A program made the translations under genes and the position numbers. Under the pieces are notes generated by a model. It made no database searches, was not told the origin of the DNA, and saw only the letters and a program-made list of their open reading frames with translations. A DNA stretch of 64,000 bases from Macrobrachium rosenbergii (Eukaryota > Arthropoda > Malacostraca > Decapoda > Palaemonidae), in assembly GCF_040412425.1 (NCBI RefSeq), contig NC_089762.1, positions 26,800,891 to 26,864,890 on the forward strand. The letters run 5' to 3'. Positions 53,247-64,000 of this stretch are shown piece after piece; position 1 is the first letter of the stretch; each line of letters opens with the position of its first letter.

Positions 53247-53279
53247 TGTTGTAGGAGGGAGGGGGTTAAAATGTAACAT

Positions 53280-53680
53280 CCATCTACAGTCACCCCTAAT
53301 GCAGTAGGGCGGTGCAGAGAGAAAGGTGACGGAGGGAAAAAAGCAAAACCCACAAACGGGAGGCGTTCCATGCGCGGAGGCCCTTTACATTCGTCATCCA
53401 GTACATTCCCTCCCTCCTGACGGCGGTGCTCGCTCCGATGCAGTAAATGCCCCTAGTCACGTGACGAAGAGGTTTCGGGTAATTAAGGCCTCAGGTGGTG
53501 ACGTTCCGCAGGTGAGAGGATTTTTAAGCTTGACTGACGGGCAGCAGACTTGTCAGTTCATCAGTCACAGGCAATTTCCACTGATTCAATTATACCTGTC
53601 GAGGGATTACTCTTGGGTTTTCCGTAGACTTGCTTCGGTGACTGTATGGTTGAGCTTCAGTTGTCTAGTTGATTAGGGGT
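53280..53680 (+). other. GC-richer island with CACGTG and a splice-donor-like site
   Basis: Distinctly GC-richer than its surroundings. It holds TCACGTGAC (an E-box, near 53456-53465) and CCGCAG|GTGAGAGG (near 53507-53519), a fair splice donor. A 116-codon frame (53326-53676) spans it but has no recognised domain. It could be a promoter/first-exon region, or chance. No TATA box or initiator was pinned down. Confidence 0.3.
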
Positions 53681-53711
53681 CTCGATGAAGCGAGAAAATA
53701 GATCTTGTTAG

Positions 53712-53780
<69 letters not shown>

Positions 53781-53877
53781 GTGAAAGAATCCCACACTGG
53801 TGTAAATATAAATTATATTACATTTACACTATTTTGGATTTCTTCATCGTTTTAGTGAGTCGCGCTATTAAGAGATT

Positions 53878-53944
<67 letters not shown>
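53712..53944. repeat. Two (ATA)n microsatellites
   Basis: ATA runs at 53712-53779 and 53879-53944, about 22 units each, separated by about 100 bases of unique DNA. Confidence 0.97.
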
Positions 53945-53946
<2 letters not shown>

Positions 53947-54095
53947 TACAGTACAATGCCAATAAGAGTGAAATATGCACAATAAATTTTGTCTAGATAT
54001 TAAAATCTTTAAAGAGAGCTTCCAAAAACTTGGTTATTTAACGGGATTTTATTTTACCTTGAAAGAAAATATCAATGGATCTCGCATTTTACCAC

Positions 54096-54097
<2 letters not shown>

Positions 54098-54181
<84 letters not shown>
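54098..54181. repeat. (TTA)n microsatellite
   Basis: About 27 TTA units. Complementary to the (ATA)n runs 150-390 bp upstream, so the three tracts could form hairpins. Confidence 0.97.
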
Positions 54182-54513
54182 CCCACTCCCTGCTGGGCCG
54201 ATCCAAGCACGGAGGAGTCGTCGGACCCTGATTAAATAAAAAAAAGTGTATGAAATAAAAAATGAGTACGTTTCCGGACGCGTAAACTGATTAATGCCAA
54301 TATCCAGGAAGCGATTAGCTAACGCGCGAGGATGGAAACATTTGTCAACGCTAGTTGTGCTATTGTATAGAACGTCATTAGGGGAAAAATTGAAAAATTT
54401 TATGATGCACGCTGCCGCTCTTCAAATGACTTCACGACTTGTTCAAAATAGTTTGCGAATTTCCGAGTGTGACAGTTATTGGTTAATAAAAAGAATTTTA
54501 TATTTTTGTGTTT

Positions 54514-54514
<1 letters not shown>

Positions 54515-54588
<74 letters not shown>
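54515..54588. repeat. (GA)n microsatellite
   Basis: Uninterrupted tract of about 37 GA units. Confidence 0.97.
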
Positions 54589-54592
<4 letters not shown>

Positions 54593-54907
54593 GATGCAGG
54601 ATCTAACTACTGCCTGATCACTTCTGCTGTTGTAGTTTTACACGCTTTCACTTGAACGAAAAATACAGCCGTTACATTAACACTTTATAGATCATTCAAA
54701 CTAGTTTCTTACTTTAAGAAAAGAAGAAAAGAATCTACACCAGATTAAAATCCACATTCACTCTAATTAGCATTTTATCAAATCCATTTCTCCATTATTT
54801 TCAACTAAACAAAAAAAATGAACGTAAAAGGGTGTAATTACTATATGCATAGATTCTGCACAAATAACATAAATCCTCTGAAAAGAAACAAGCACGCAAG
54901 CATACAA

Positions 54908-54909
54908 AA

Positions 54910-54936
<27 letters not shown>
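54908..54936. repeat. (CA)n microsatellite
   Basis: Short CA tract of about 14 units. Confidence 0.95.
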
Positions 54937-54940
<4 letters not shown>

Positions 54941-55257
54941 AGCACTACGACATAACAAGCTTTGCCACAAATCTTCCCGTCGGGAGGTCCTTTTCTTCGA
55001 TTAGCGTTTCCTCAGGTCAACATCAAGTCCTATTTACGAGGGAGCCCGCTCGAATCTCAAGAAAATTCATAAAAGATGAAGTTGACTGTCGGGTCACGTC
55101 TTATGGACACCTGAGGGGAAGGAGGACGCGGGAACAGCGGGAGGGGATGCTGGGTATACCTTTACCCTCTCCTCCCCCGTCCAACGTCCAGGTGTTCTCG
55201 CAGGAGTTAATGACAGCAACGGCATCAGTGATAATCATTAGTCAGACAGGATCTGCA

Positions 55258-55780
55258 TGGAGGAGAGGGAAAAACAAAGAGGAGGTGGAGAAAGAGGAGG
55301 GGAAAAACAGATAAAAGAAGAATAAGAATTAGGGGTGAGTGAGAATGAGATGGAAGGAAGATGAAAATGGAATGAGAGAAAGGCGGGGGAAAGTTAGATG
55401 GAAGGACACTGAAATGAAAGAGAATGAAGGAGATAAATGAGATGAGAATAAACAGAGAGAGAAAGCGACAATGAAGAAAGATCTTAGGAAAAAAAAATTA
55501 AAAAAGCCTTAAATGGTAATAAAAGAAAGGGAGATAGAAAGTTAACTGAGGAAAGAATGAGACTTAAAATAAAATGAAAGAAGAATTGCAAACATGATGG
55601 TAAGAGAAAAAGAAGGAAGCTGACGAGAGCGAGAGAAAGTGTGACGCATGAAAGGCGGAATAATTAGGAAGGGAAAAAAGAAACGCAAGGAAAAAAGTCC
55701 ACATAAAATTGGTTTACAATAAGAAGAAAATCAAATGGAGAGGGAAGGAAAAATAAGTGAATACATAAGTGATGAATGTT
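55258..55780. other. Long purine-rich strand asymmetry
   Basis: For about 520 bases the plus strand is mainly A and G (GGAGAGGGAAAAACAAAGAG and similar), without being a simple repeat. No open frame fits. Some stretches could form triplex-type structures. Confidence 0.7.
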
Positions 55781-56165
55781 TAATGATATTTAATCAAAGG
55801 AAGTATGCATGATATCTAAAAATAAAAATTATAATCGTTTCTGGTAAAATCCGACACGGTAATATATGAAAATTAGGTTTCAAAGACAGATAAACTAAAA
55901 AAAAAACAAATGAATATGCAGAATCAGAAAGAGAAAGGCAATGCCAACGAGAACAATACGAAAATGAAAACTTTTGCGTTTCTGTTACATATATAAGTCG
56001 AAGTAGAAATCTACCCTTTCCGGCAAGAGGCAAAAACGGAGAAAAAGTCCTCCAGTCTACCAGAGTTGGCAGTTTAATCGTCATTCCAATCACGTTCCAC
56101 CAGACAAACACCGTTATGCATAGAGCTATTCATGATATTGGCGTCGCGAAAAAGCAGTAAAACTC

Positions 56166-56181
56166 CTTAGAGAGAGAGAGA

Positions 56182-56247
<66 letters not shown>

Positions 56248-56482
56248 TTGTTTGGAAAGACGATATTATTCATGCACACACAAAAATTTCATAATTTTCT
56301 TTTATTAACAGAAATTACACCGCTGTCAAATTCGTATACAACACAAACACATAAAGTGAATGGCATTTATGCGTATAAATACACGTAAATGCATACCATT
56401 TTCTAATATTTTTGTCCAGACATGAAGAGATTCATACTCTTAACACAAAATAGTGGCTATGTCAATAACTGCACAAAGACAC

Positions 56483-56549
<67 letters not shown>
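56166..56549. repeat. Two (GA)n microsatellites
   Basis: GA at 56169-56243 (one GGGAG break) and 56487-56549, separated by about 240 bases without a recognised feature. Confidence 0.96.
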
Positions 56550-56550
<1 letters not shown>

Positions 56551-58090
56551 CTCCAAACATTCCTTCATGCACTAAGGTCTTGATACGTCGAGGTGGCCGT
56601 CATTAGCAAAAGGATATTTGCGTGCCCTGGTCCATTACTCGTGATCTTGTTGCTCACTTGTTCTTCCACCTGGTGGCTACATAGTCAATCAATTTTCGCT
56701 GCCACTGCTAATGCTTCAAAGCAAGCCAATTTTGACCACCATTGTTAACGTTACAAAACAAGCCATCATTGTAAAATGAAACCTCTAAGAGGCAAAACGG
56801 CAGAAGGTCACCGAAGAAACCCATTTGTGGAAAATTTGTTGGGAAATCAAAAGCACTGGAGATAAATATTCATATTTAACAATTCTCTTTCGTGGTTTAC
56901 CATTTCACCTTTCATTCCATGCTAACATAATTACCACCTTGCAAAATGGTTATATATTCGCAAATACCTTTTTGAAAATCCTTATTCTAAATACAGTTTT
57001 ATTAATATTACCCAATAAATTAAGTGACTTTTACACGCAATTAGCATGAGACGAATAAAATTTGTTATAAAAATCACCTTATACAGAAATTTATCTCGCC
57101 CTAGCACAATTTCATAAACGCTGAATCTAATAACAGATCTATATTAAACGTATGTACTCATTTCATCTCTAATAGCCGCTTTTTATAGATCCTATTACGC
57201 ATAACGTTCTGGAGAGCGTCGTGGCATTGTGCTGCAAAATGGTTTTGAACAGGAGACGCTTAATTCATATTTCATATCAACTAGTAAAATGTGCACAAAT
57301 TGACACGTCCTTCATTCTCTTCAATTCAATCGTGCTCCGCCTGAATTAAAGCGTAATAGTCTTAACATGCAATGAATAAAAACTATGTCTTTATTTCATG
57401 TAAATATATTTATTTGAACAATCTTGGCATCTGTGGTGGAAGCCTTCAATTTAAAAGAATATCTCATATAACGTATAAAATACAAACAATGCTTCACTGA
57501 TACTTGGGAAGACATGAATGGCAGACTGAAGTCACAAGGACATTCTTAACAAATAAATGCGAAGGCAGCAAAACATGCATTTTCATGTCATCATACGTCT
57601 ATGTATACAAAGTTCAAGGAAGATGTGTGTGAACGTGTTTCTGTTCTCCAATCAGCAAAGATATCGGAGGCACGAACTTGGAGGTTTTTGCATAAAATAA
57701 GAGCGAAAGTTGTCCACCTTCTACCGCTGTCGTGAGGAAAACGACAATTATTTGCGAACTGCAAACCTGTTAGCCCTGGCCAAAGAGCATTTTTGCCCCA
57801 AAATATTTCTTATGGCTCCCCAAATCCCATTCTGTCTCAGGGGTTTATGCTGTAAGACGCTGAGCATTGCTTATGACCATGAATATTCTCTTGATCCATC
57901 TGACAGATATCTGTGGTATCAATTTGTTTCCTTATCCTGGTGGTGGTCATATAACAAATGATAATACTCCGAGTACCACAACCTGTGTGTCATGGTGGAC
58001 AGTACACTCACCGTTTTAACTATTATTATTTATATTTTGATATATTTCTCTATCTGTAATTGAATTAGTCATACAAATATTTTTTTATTT
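56550..58090. other. Unassigned non-coding stretch
   Basis: Frames of 74 and 83 codons (56825-57049 and 57710-57961) lack any domain. Nothing named. Confidence 0.4.
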
Positions 58091-58091
58091 T

Positions 58092-58095
<4 letters not shown>

Positions 58096-58152
<57 letters not shown>

Positions 58153-58175
58153 TGTATATATATATATAAACAAAC

Positions 58176-58226
<51 letters not shown>
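58096..58226. repeat. (TA)n and (GA)n microsatellites
   Basis: TA at 58096-58149, a short TA echo, then GA at 58178-58225. Confidence 0.96.
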
Positions 58227-58346
58227 CATTTATTAACTGATATTGGTTTATTCTTGTTGGTTATTAACAACATTCAGTAAATTTTTAAATCACTGCATTC
58301 AGTCGCATTCTCTCTCTCTATCACCATTTTATATTTTTCGCATTTA

Positions 58347-58376
58347 TCTATTTATTTATTTATTTATTTATTTATT
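58347..58376. repeat. (ATTT)n microsatellite
   Basis: About seven ATTT units. It creates a Tyr-Leu-Phe-Ile run that is not a protein. Confidence 0.93.
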
Positions 58377-58379
58377 CAT

Positions 58380-59354
58380 ATGGACATTCTCCTCTGAAAA
58401 AGCCAGCTATAGAAGATATTGTCCATCAAGTATATAAGGTATTAGTAAAAATACAAATCTATTATGCATAAAGATGAATCTTCTGGTCTTAACCCCGTTC
58501 ATTACTTTACACAACCTGCTAAAACGGGTTAAATATAAACCATTAATCAACGAATTACTGTCAGTACCGTTATTCCCTATACCATAAGAATGAATCTTAC
58601 CAAATTTCATCTATATTTAACTCGTGTTAGTTGTGAAAACGCATCTAAATGGTAGAATCTATCTAATTCACATACTTCGACTTTATAGAAAAGTTTTAGT
58701 TTTGTCTGGAGGTTTCAGAAAACTCCTTAAGTCACCATCATAATCTGTAAGAAGTCTAAATGTTACTACAGGGTATTATTCAGTATATTATTCAGTAATA
58801 AATGGTCAGCCTGAAATACTATTGGATTCCGGTGCTTATTTCAGTTAGCAACGAAAGGGATGTTCAAAAATCCACGTGCCTGTTCTCTTTAGTGATATTA
58901 GCGCAGGTGATTTAACTGCAGGGCAATCCCTCCGCTCAGCCCTCACACACCGCTATTACCAAGGTTGCTGACAAGTTGACGTACGAGGCAGCGTGCAAAT
59001 AACTTGAGCGCAGGACCCACTGAACATTGCTTTGCTTTCGGATAGCCAGTATGAGTAAAGAAAACAACTGGGGTGCGTCCACGCTGCAGTAAAACACGTC
59101 AAAAATGCACGGTGGCAACGTATCTCTTACATATCCAAAAACTGGTTGAAACTAAGCCATCTGCGAGTAAGTGCAGAAAGAAGCACTGACCTATACTGGA
59201 TGACCGGCTTTACTGTTTTAAACTGCCAATAAGTCGCCAACTTCTATTCAACCTTTTTGTGATGTCTCTGTGATAAGTTACCAACGCCTCTTTATAACAT
59301 TTTACTCTGGTGCAGAAGCACCTTAGGTATTAGCAGCACTTATTTTTCAAAATA
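58380..59354. other. Unassigned non-coding stretch
   Basis: Short frames only, no domain and no named repeat, up to the LINE relic. Confidence 0.4.
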
Positions 59355-59690
59355 TCTTATGGTTTACGGAGGTGTTCAATCTGATTTTACATCTACCTCT
59401 GACATACTTGATCATAAATCTTCAAAGCTTGTCTGTTGAAGAATTGGTAATTGGTATAAGTGATAAGTTTTTACTTAACAGACAAAAGTCATTGGTTGAT
59501 GTAGTGTTAGGTGAGGCTAGACCTATCCTAACTAGTGTTCCGCTGTTTTTAGTTTTGCTATTATTATCTTAAATATAAGACAGTACATTACACGGATGAT
59601 ACAACTTGTTGCAGTTCTTCACTCACCCCAGATGTGGTCTTAGATTAACAGGTAGCGTAGCCAGTCGGATACAATACTCGACCCTTACGA
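59355..59690 (+). pseudogene. Decayed LINE reverse transcriptase fragment
   Basis: One frame reads LQSLSVEELVIGISDKFLLN and on to GEARPILTSVP, matching the usual block between palm motifs A and B (LQSLGV...I..FL..R...V.V....S....I..GVPQGS). The QGSVLG part after VP is missing: VP runs directly into LFLVLLLLS and a stop. Fifteen bases later, in another frame, YTDDTTC (from 59589) matches the catalytic Y-x-D-D motif. Similarity then fades. A short, dead fragment of a LINE type different from the two larger relics, judging by its motif wording. Confidence 0.6.
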
Positions 59691-60597
59691 AACCATGACA
59701 TTATTTAATCGAACTTGATCCCTGCATTAACATCATGTTTCTGTGTATAGTGGTGACACTTGGTTTTTATGATCCAGGGTATTTAATGTCACCAGGTGAT
59801 ACCTTCGGCCCAAAACTTCCTTTTTACATAACAGCACTGAATAGATTTTCGTTTCGAAATATGAAACTATATGCTAAGCATAACATAAAGCTTCTCGCAA
59901 TTTTTTTTAGATATATAAGCAAAATTCAATCTTCAAAACTAAAATATCAATATTACCAAAGACATTTTATGAAGCCCTTTCGGCAAAAGACTGTTTTCAG
60001 CAGTAGCACAGGATGATAGGTATCATAAAAACCACCGGATCTTGTAAGCGAAACCGAAGTAATTCATGATTTCCCCTGCTTGACAAGCATGACAAAATTT
60101 CTGTTTCAGAATCCAAAGAGATCCTGGAAGTATTCTGACAAGTCACAGTAAGATCAATATTTTCTCTCAATTGCAACTGATTCTCAGAATGGGAGAACCG
60201 GCAATGCTGGGGAATGACATTCAGATTCTGAAGTTGAAAATAAATGTACAAAAAAAGTTTCTTCTAAGGATAAGCAATAGTGATCTAATTTACTGATAGG
60301 AAAAGCAACAAAGGATCTGGGTTATTAGAGAGGTTAAGGTATGATATCATCTGTGATAAATGGAGAGATTAAGACCCTTTTTTTTGGTCTAAAATCAAAT
60401 TATAAATGACGATAGAAATCATATGCCCTTTTTATCGGTAGCATCTTTTAATACACGTTCATGACCAATATAATAAAAAAAAGAGAGAAATAAAAATTAA
60501 GGAAAGAAGAAAATACCACCGGCTGTGTTTTATTCTTTTCGAATGTAAATGGGTACACTGACGTATCTTTGTGCCGCTTAAAACACAATCGTTAGCG

Positions 60598-60598
<1 letters not shown>
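59691..60598. other. Unassigned non-coding stretch
   Basis: A 93-codon frame (59735-60016) and an opposing 84-codon frame have no clear domain. The former might be more decayed LINE, which I could not support. Confidence 0.35.

Positions 60599-60633
<35 letters not shown>
60597..60633. repeat. (ATT)n microsatellite
   Basis: About twelve ATT units. Confidence 0.95.
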
Positions 60634-61010
60634 TATAATAATAAGAGATTCTTATAGAACGAGTTGAAAGAACATAAACTTACAAAGGCGAATAAGAAAA
60701 CGAAGAACTGACAATATCTAATAAAAGTAACGGAAGAAGAACAAAGGATTAATAAAAAAAAAAGATACATTTAGTAAATAAAAACTGCTAACAAAAAAGC
60801 TACGCAAAATGAGCATAAAAAGACTAAATTAGGCATAAAAGTGGTCAAGAGTGTGCCTTAAGTGAGGGAACCTTTCACTTGGATGTGAAAGGTCAGAGTA
60901 TACAGGCTATGGCAAAGTCCAAGGTTTCAGAACAATGATAGTTATAGACTAAGTATGACGTACGTGATAATTCAGCAGCTACTAACAGCGGGCCGTTGCT
61001 CATAGTATGT

Positions 61011-61270
61011 GGAATGGAATGGAATAGAGTTTAGGTCAAAGGCCAAGCACTGGGACCTAAGAGGTCATTCAGCGCTGGAAAGGAAATTGAGAATTGCACT
61101 ATGAAATAATTGTTAAGAGAGGGTGGATAGCAAGATGGAAGAAAGATAATATGAACGGAGGTACAGTAACACGAATGATAGAGGTTGCAGCTAAGGCCAG
61201 AAGGGAACCGTTAGTAATGCCTACAGTGCACCCCATGAGGCGCACTGACGGCACTACCCCCCTACGGAGG
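61011..61270 (+). repeat. Dispersed ~300-bp repeat, copy 5 of 5
   Basis: Begins GGAATGGAATGGAATAGAGT and keeps all blocks up to CCCCCCTACGGAGG, with an internal deletion of about 45 bases after CAGCGCTGGAAAGGAAATTG. An 87-codon frame (61094-61357) starts inside the copy and runs beyond its end; its repeat part resembles the frame in copy 2. The 3' hairpin has a 6-bp stem CAGTGC/GCACTG. Confidence 0.87.
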
Positions 61271-61707
61271 CTCATAGCGAGTGGAGACAGAATGGCACAT
61301 ATAAATAATACGTCTGGTGTGGACCTCTTGATCCGGACATCGACGGTCGCAGCATAGCGGCCCCAGATTGCCACAACAAGCCTACTGCATCTAGTATTTT
61401 ACGTCTTCTTATGCGTACGCCACACATACATAAATATCTCGCTTACATATAAAATCGTCTTATGCCGGCACGTAATTCACAGTTATTTTGGAAAATTTTT
61501 TTAACAATTCGTCTGCTAGTCACCAGGTTAGTCTGTCTGCCTTTTGATAGTAAGCTTTCTCCAGTGTAAGCACATTCCTCCCCTGTTATTCGGGTTTTAT
61601 TATTTCAAGTGTCATTTTTTTCTTTCGTATGTTTTGTCTTCCGTTCCGTCTAATTTCCCACGGAATTAATACTTTCTAGTTTTTAAACAGTTGTATCATT
61701 ATCATTT

Positions 61708-61708
<1 letters not shown>

Positions 61709-61760
<52 letters not shown>

Positions 61761-61761
61761 T
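61709..61761. repeat. (CT)n-(CA)n compound microsatellite
   Basis: About 32 bases of CT followed by about 20 bases of CA. Confidence 0.96.
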
Positions 61762-62093
61762 ACAGTAAACACAAGGGATAAGATCCTAGGCCGGTATGAA
61801 GAATCATGAAGGACCACAGACATTTTATTTCTGTGTTATGGATTCCAATGCAAAGAAACAGTAGAAGGCCTCGCAGGAGAACAAGGTGAAGCCAACTGGT
61901 TATAATCACATAATAAAAGCTTATGTCAATGAAGAAAATCAGGTGCACGTTTAAAAAAGAAAAGGACAATTTCCACGGAGTATAAATAAGTTGTATAAGA
62001 ATAATGATACCAACAAATATGAAATCTAACCATAACAGCATCATCAGTAGAAACAACATAAGAACAAATATATTATAATAAGCAGCAACAACT

Positions 62094-62096
<3 letters not shown>

Positions 62097-62158
<62 letters not shown>

Positions 62159-62168
62159 TAATAATAAA
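62097..62168. repeat. (AAT)n microsatellite
   Basis: About 23 AAT units with one break near 62151. It makes an Ile-run frame on the minus strand that is not a gene. Confidence 0.96.
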
Positions 62169-62169
62169 C

Positions 62170-63598
62170 TTATCTGATTAAGGATCAATTTGTTCGACAT
62201 CCATTGCACCACCTATCAACCAATCATGCGAAAACCAAACTATCGTTTATTTACAACTCTTCGCCACCATTTTGAGTTCAAATAAAAGTAAAAGTGGAAG
62301 GACACCTTGAAAAAAAAAGAGAGAAAAGATTAAGAGAGAAAAAAACACACCATAACTGAAAGAGAGAGGAAGAGAATGGAAGAGGATACGGCTTCGGGAG
62401 AAATGAGCTATTTGTAATTCATAAAACCAGTTCCACTTCAACTTCACTACTTTTTTTTCTGGTCGTTTCCGATTATCTGACCCTTTCCTTTGTTTCCTTC
62501 TGCATATGCGCTTGCCGGCCATTTAAATTTCGTATATAATTTCCTCAATATGCAGAAGAGAGAAAGGCTATTTTTTTTTTTTTTTTTTTTATCGGTACAT
62601 TTTCAACTTAAAGGGAGTTTAATGGGGTCATATTCGTCATGCATCTCCGTTCATAATAGTAACTACCTGTTACGAATCTTTCCGCAGTTTTTCATAACTG
62701 CCCAATTTCCTGCCGGGACCGCTCTCGATATGGGCCCTAACTAGTGCTTGCGCAGTCCGATAACAACCCTTGCCAATCATTTTGCTACCGTTCTCGTGAA
62801 AGCAACTGGCAAAATAAAAAAAAAAGGGGGGGGGTATTATAATCTTCGGTTTCCATGAGCATTACAGGTAGCGAAATGGGAAAATACCCTTGACTCGTTT
62901 TTCTTACGGAATACAATTTGATACCTTTTTTGGTGGTGTGGAAACTTACTCCTCATTCAATTCTTTGCGTTTTTTTTCTCTCTCTCCTTAACATAACATT
63001 TCATTCACACTTAGCCTCACTCATACTTATCTTATGAGGGTGCCAGCCCATATTTTCAACGGTTTCTCCATTCATGTCTACTTCTACTATTTGTGGAGTA
63101 ATTGATTTATCCTGTCGTCTCTATGTACTCCCCGTTAACGTCAGCAATAACAATACCATGATTTCCTTTGGGAACAAAAAATACGTGATGCAGGAAGAAG
63201 GATGGAATAACGGAAGAGCAAGATTGGAGGTAACAGGGTAAGGTGGGAAAAAACCTCCAAGGGGAAATAGAAATAATAAAACGAGTTCGGAGACCTCAAA
63301 CCTCCTCCTTGGCTGAGCAGCGCACCTACCCAATACAAAATGCCCCCTCGCGAGAGCCAGATCTCTCCTAGGATTTAATCACTACTGAGCAGTTACGAGG
63401 CCCACCTTTGGCCAAACAAACAAACATACGAACAAGCATGCAAACAAGCCGGGCCAAAAACATACCCACCCTGGTGGAGGTAACACAATCGCTGGTGTAA
63501 AAAAAATAAAAGCCTAACTGACAATACAAACTCTTGGCGGAGGTAGTACCAACACTGGTAGAAAAAAAAATCGGGAAAGGATGAATGAAGTTGAACTG
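62170..63598. other. Unassigned stretch with homopolymer runs
   Basis: Contains a T-run at 62571-62590, an A-run plus G-run at 62817-62834, and near 63465-63580 two loosely repeated CTGG.GGAGGTA...ACTGGT phrases of about 75-bp period. No gene or named repeat was recognised. Confidence 0.4.
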
Positions 63599-63599
63599 T

Positions 63600-64000
<401 letters not shown>

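Noticed and set aside
53326..53676. 116-codon frame in the GC-richer island as a complete gene
   Set aside because: No domain. The frame crosses a splice-donor-like site, so only the island as a possible regulatory/first-exon region was reported.
55080..55210. Hairpin between ACACCTG and CAGGTGT
   Set aside because: Only a 7-bp match with a long loop; not beyond chance in a GC-rich patch.

Overview
The window reads as nuclear DNA from a decapod crustacean (shrimp, prawn or crayfish type; inference from style, no species marker seen). It is AT-rich and has no operon-like or intact host gene structure. It is saturated with long perfect dinucleotide tracts: (TA)n, (GA)n/(CT)n and (CA)n, plus (ATT)n and (CTA)n. 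By a hand tally these make up about 5 kb, roughly 8% of the window. Almost every long open frame is a microsatellite read-through (Tyr-Ile, Arg-Glu, Ser-Leu or Thr-His dipeptide runs) and is not listed as a gene. No host protein-coding gene, rRNA or functional tRNA gene could be supported.

The real coding content is mobile. The best-preserved unit is a near full-length non-LTR retrotransposon (LINE) on the minus strand, about 7196-11842. Its ORF1 carries a C4HC3 PHD-type finger, an acidic tract and then four CCCH zinc fingers. Its ORF2 carries an apurinic-type endonuclease and a reverse transcriptase with intact GVPQG and FADD motifs. Its coding capacity is split by five one-base frame changes, mostly at A-runs, with no in-frame nonsense substitution noticed inside the domains. 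It sits inside a (GA)n tract, and both flanks carry the same GA-spaced minisatellite unit, so the element appears to have landed within a GA microsatellite array.

Other mobile DNA: decayed LINE reverse transcriptases at about 4190-5320 (+), 30130-31330 (-) and 59355-59690 (+); a 1381-bp Tc1/mariner-type transposon (44509-45889) with matching terminal inverted repeats, TA flanks and a broken transposase with DD37E-like spacing; tRNA-derived SINE-like repeats at 27062-27165, 31992-32265 (with a 17-bp target duplication) and 49147-49765 (two head-to-tail copies), with a possible further one near 14600-14720; five copies, all on the same strand, of a dispersed ~260-310-bp repeat; and a ~2-kb repeat (51052-53080) bounded by (TA)n on both sides.

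Tandem and palindromic structure: an imperfect inverted repeat with ~165-bp arms around a (TA)n core (48573-49071), an old eight-unit satellite of ~110-147-bp period (27905-29110), a recent 121-bp duplication (24120-24361), and a compound (GA)n minisatellite (35827-36434). The remaining stretches are AT-rich, apparently non-coding DNA in which I see nothing I can name.
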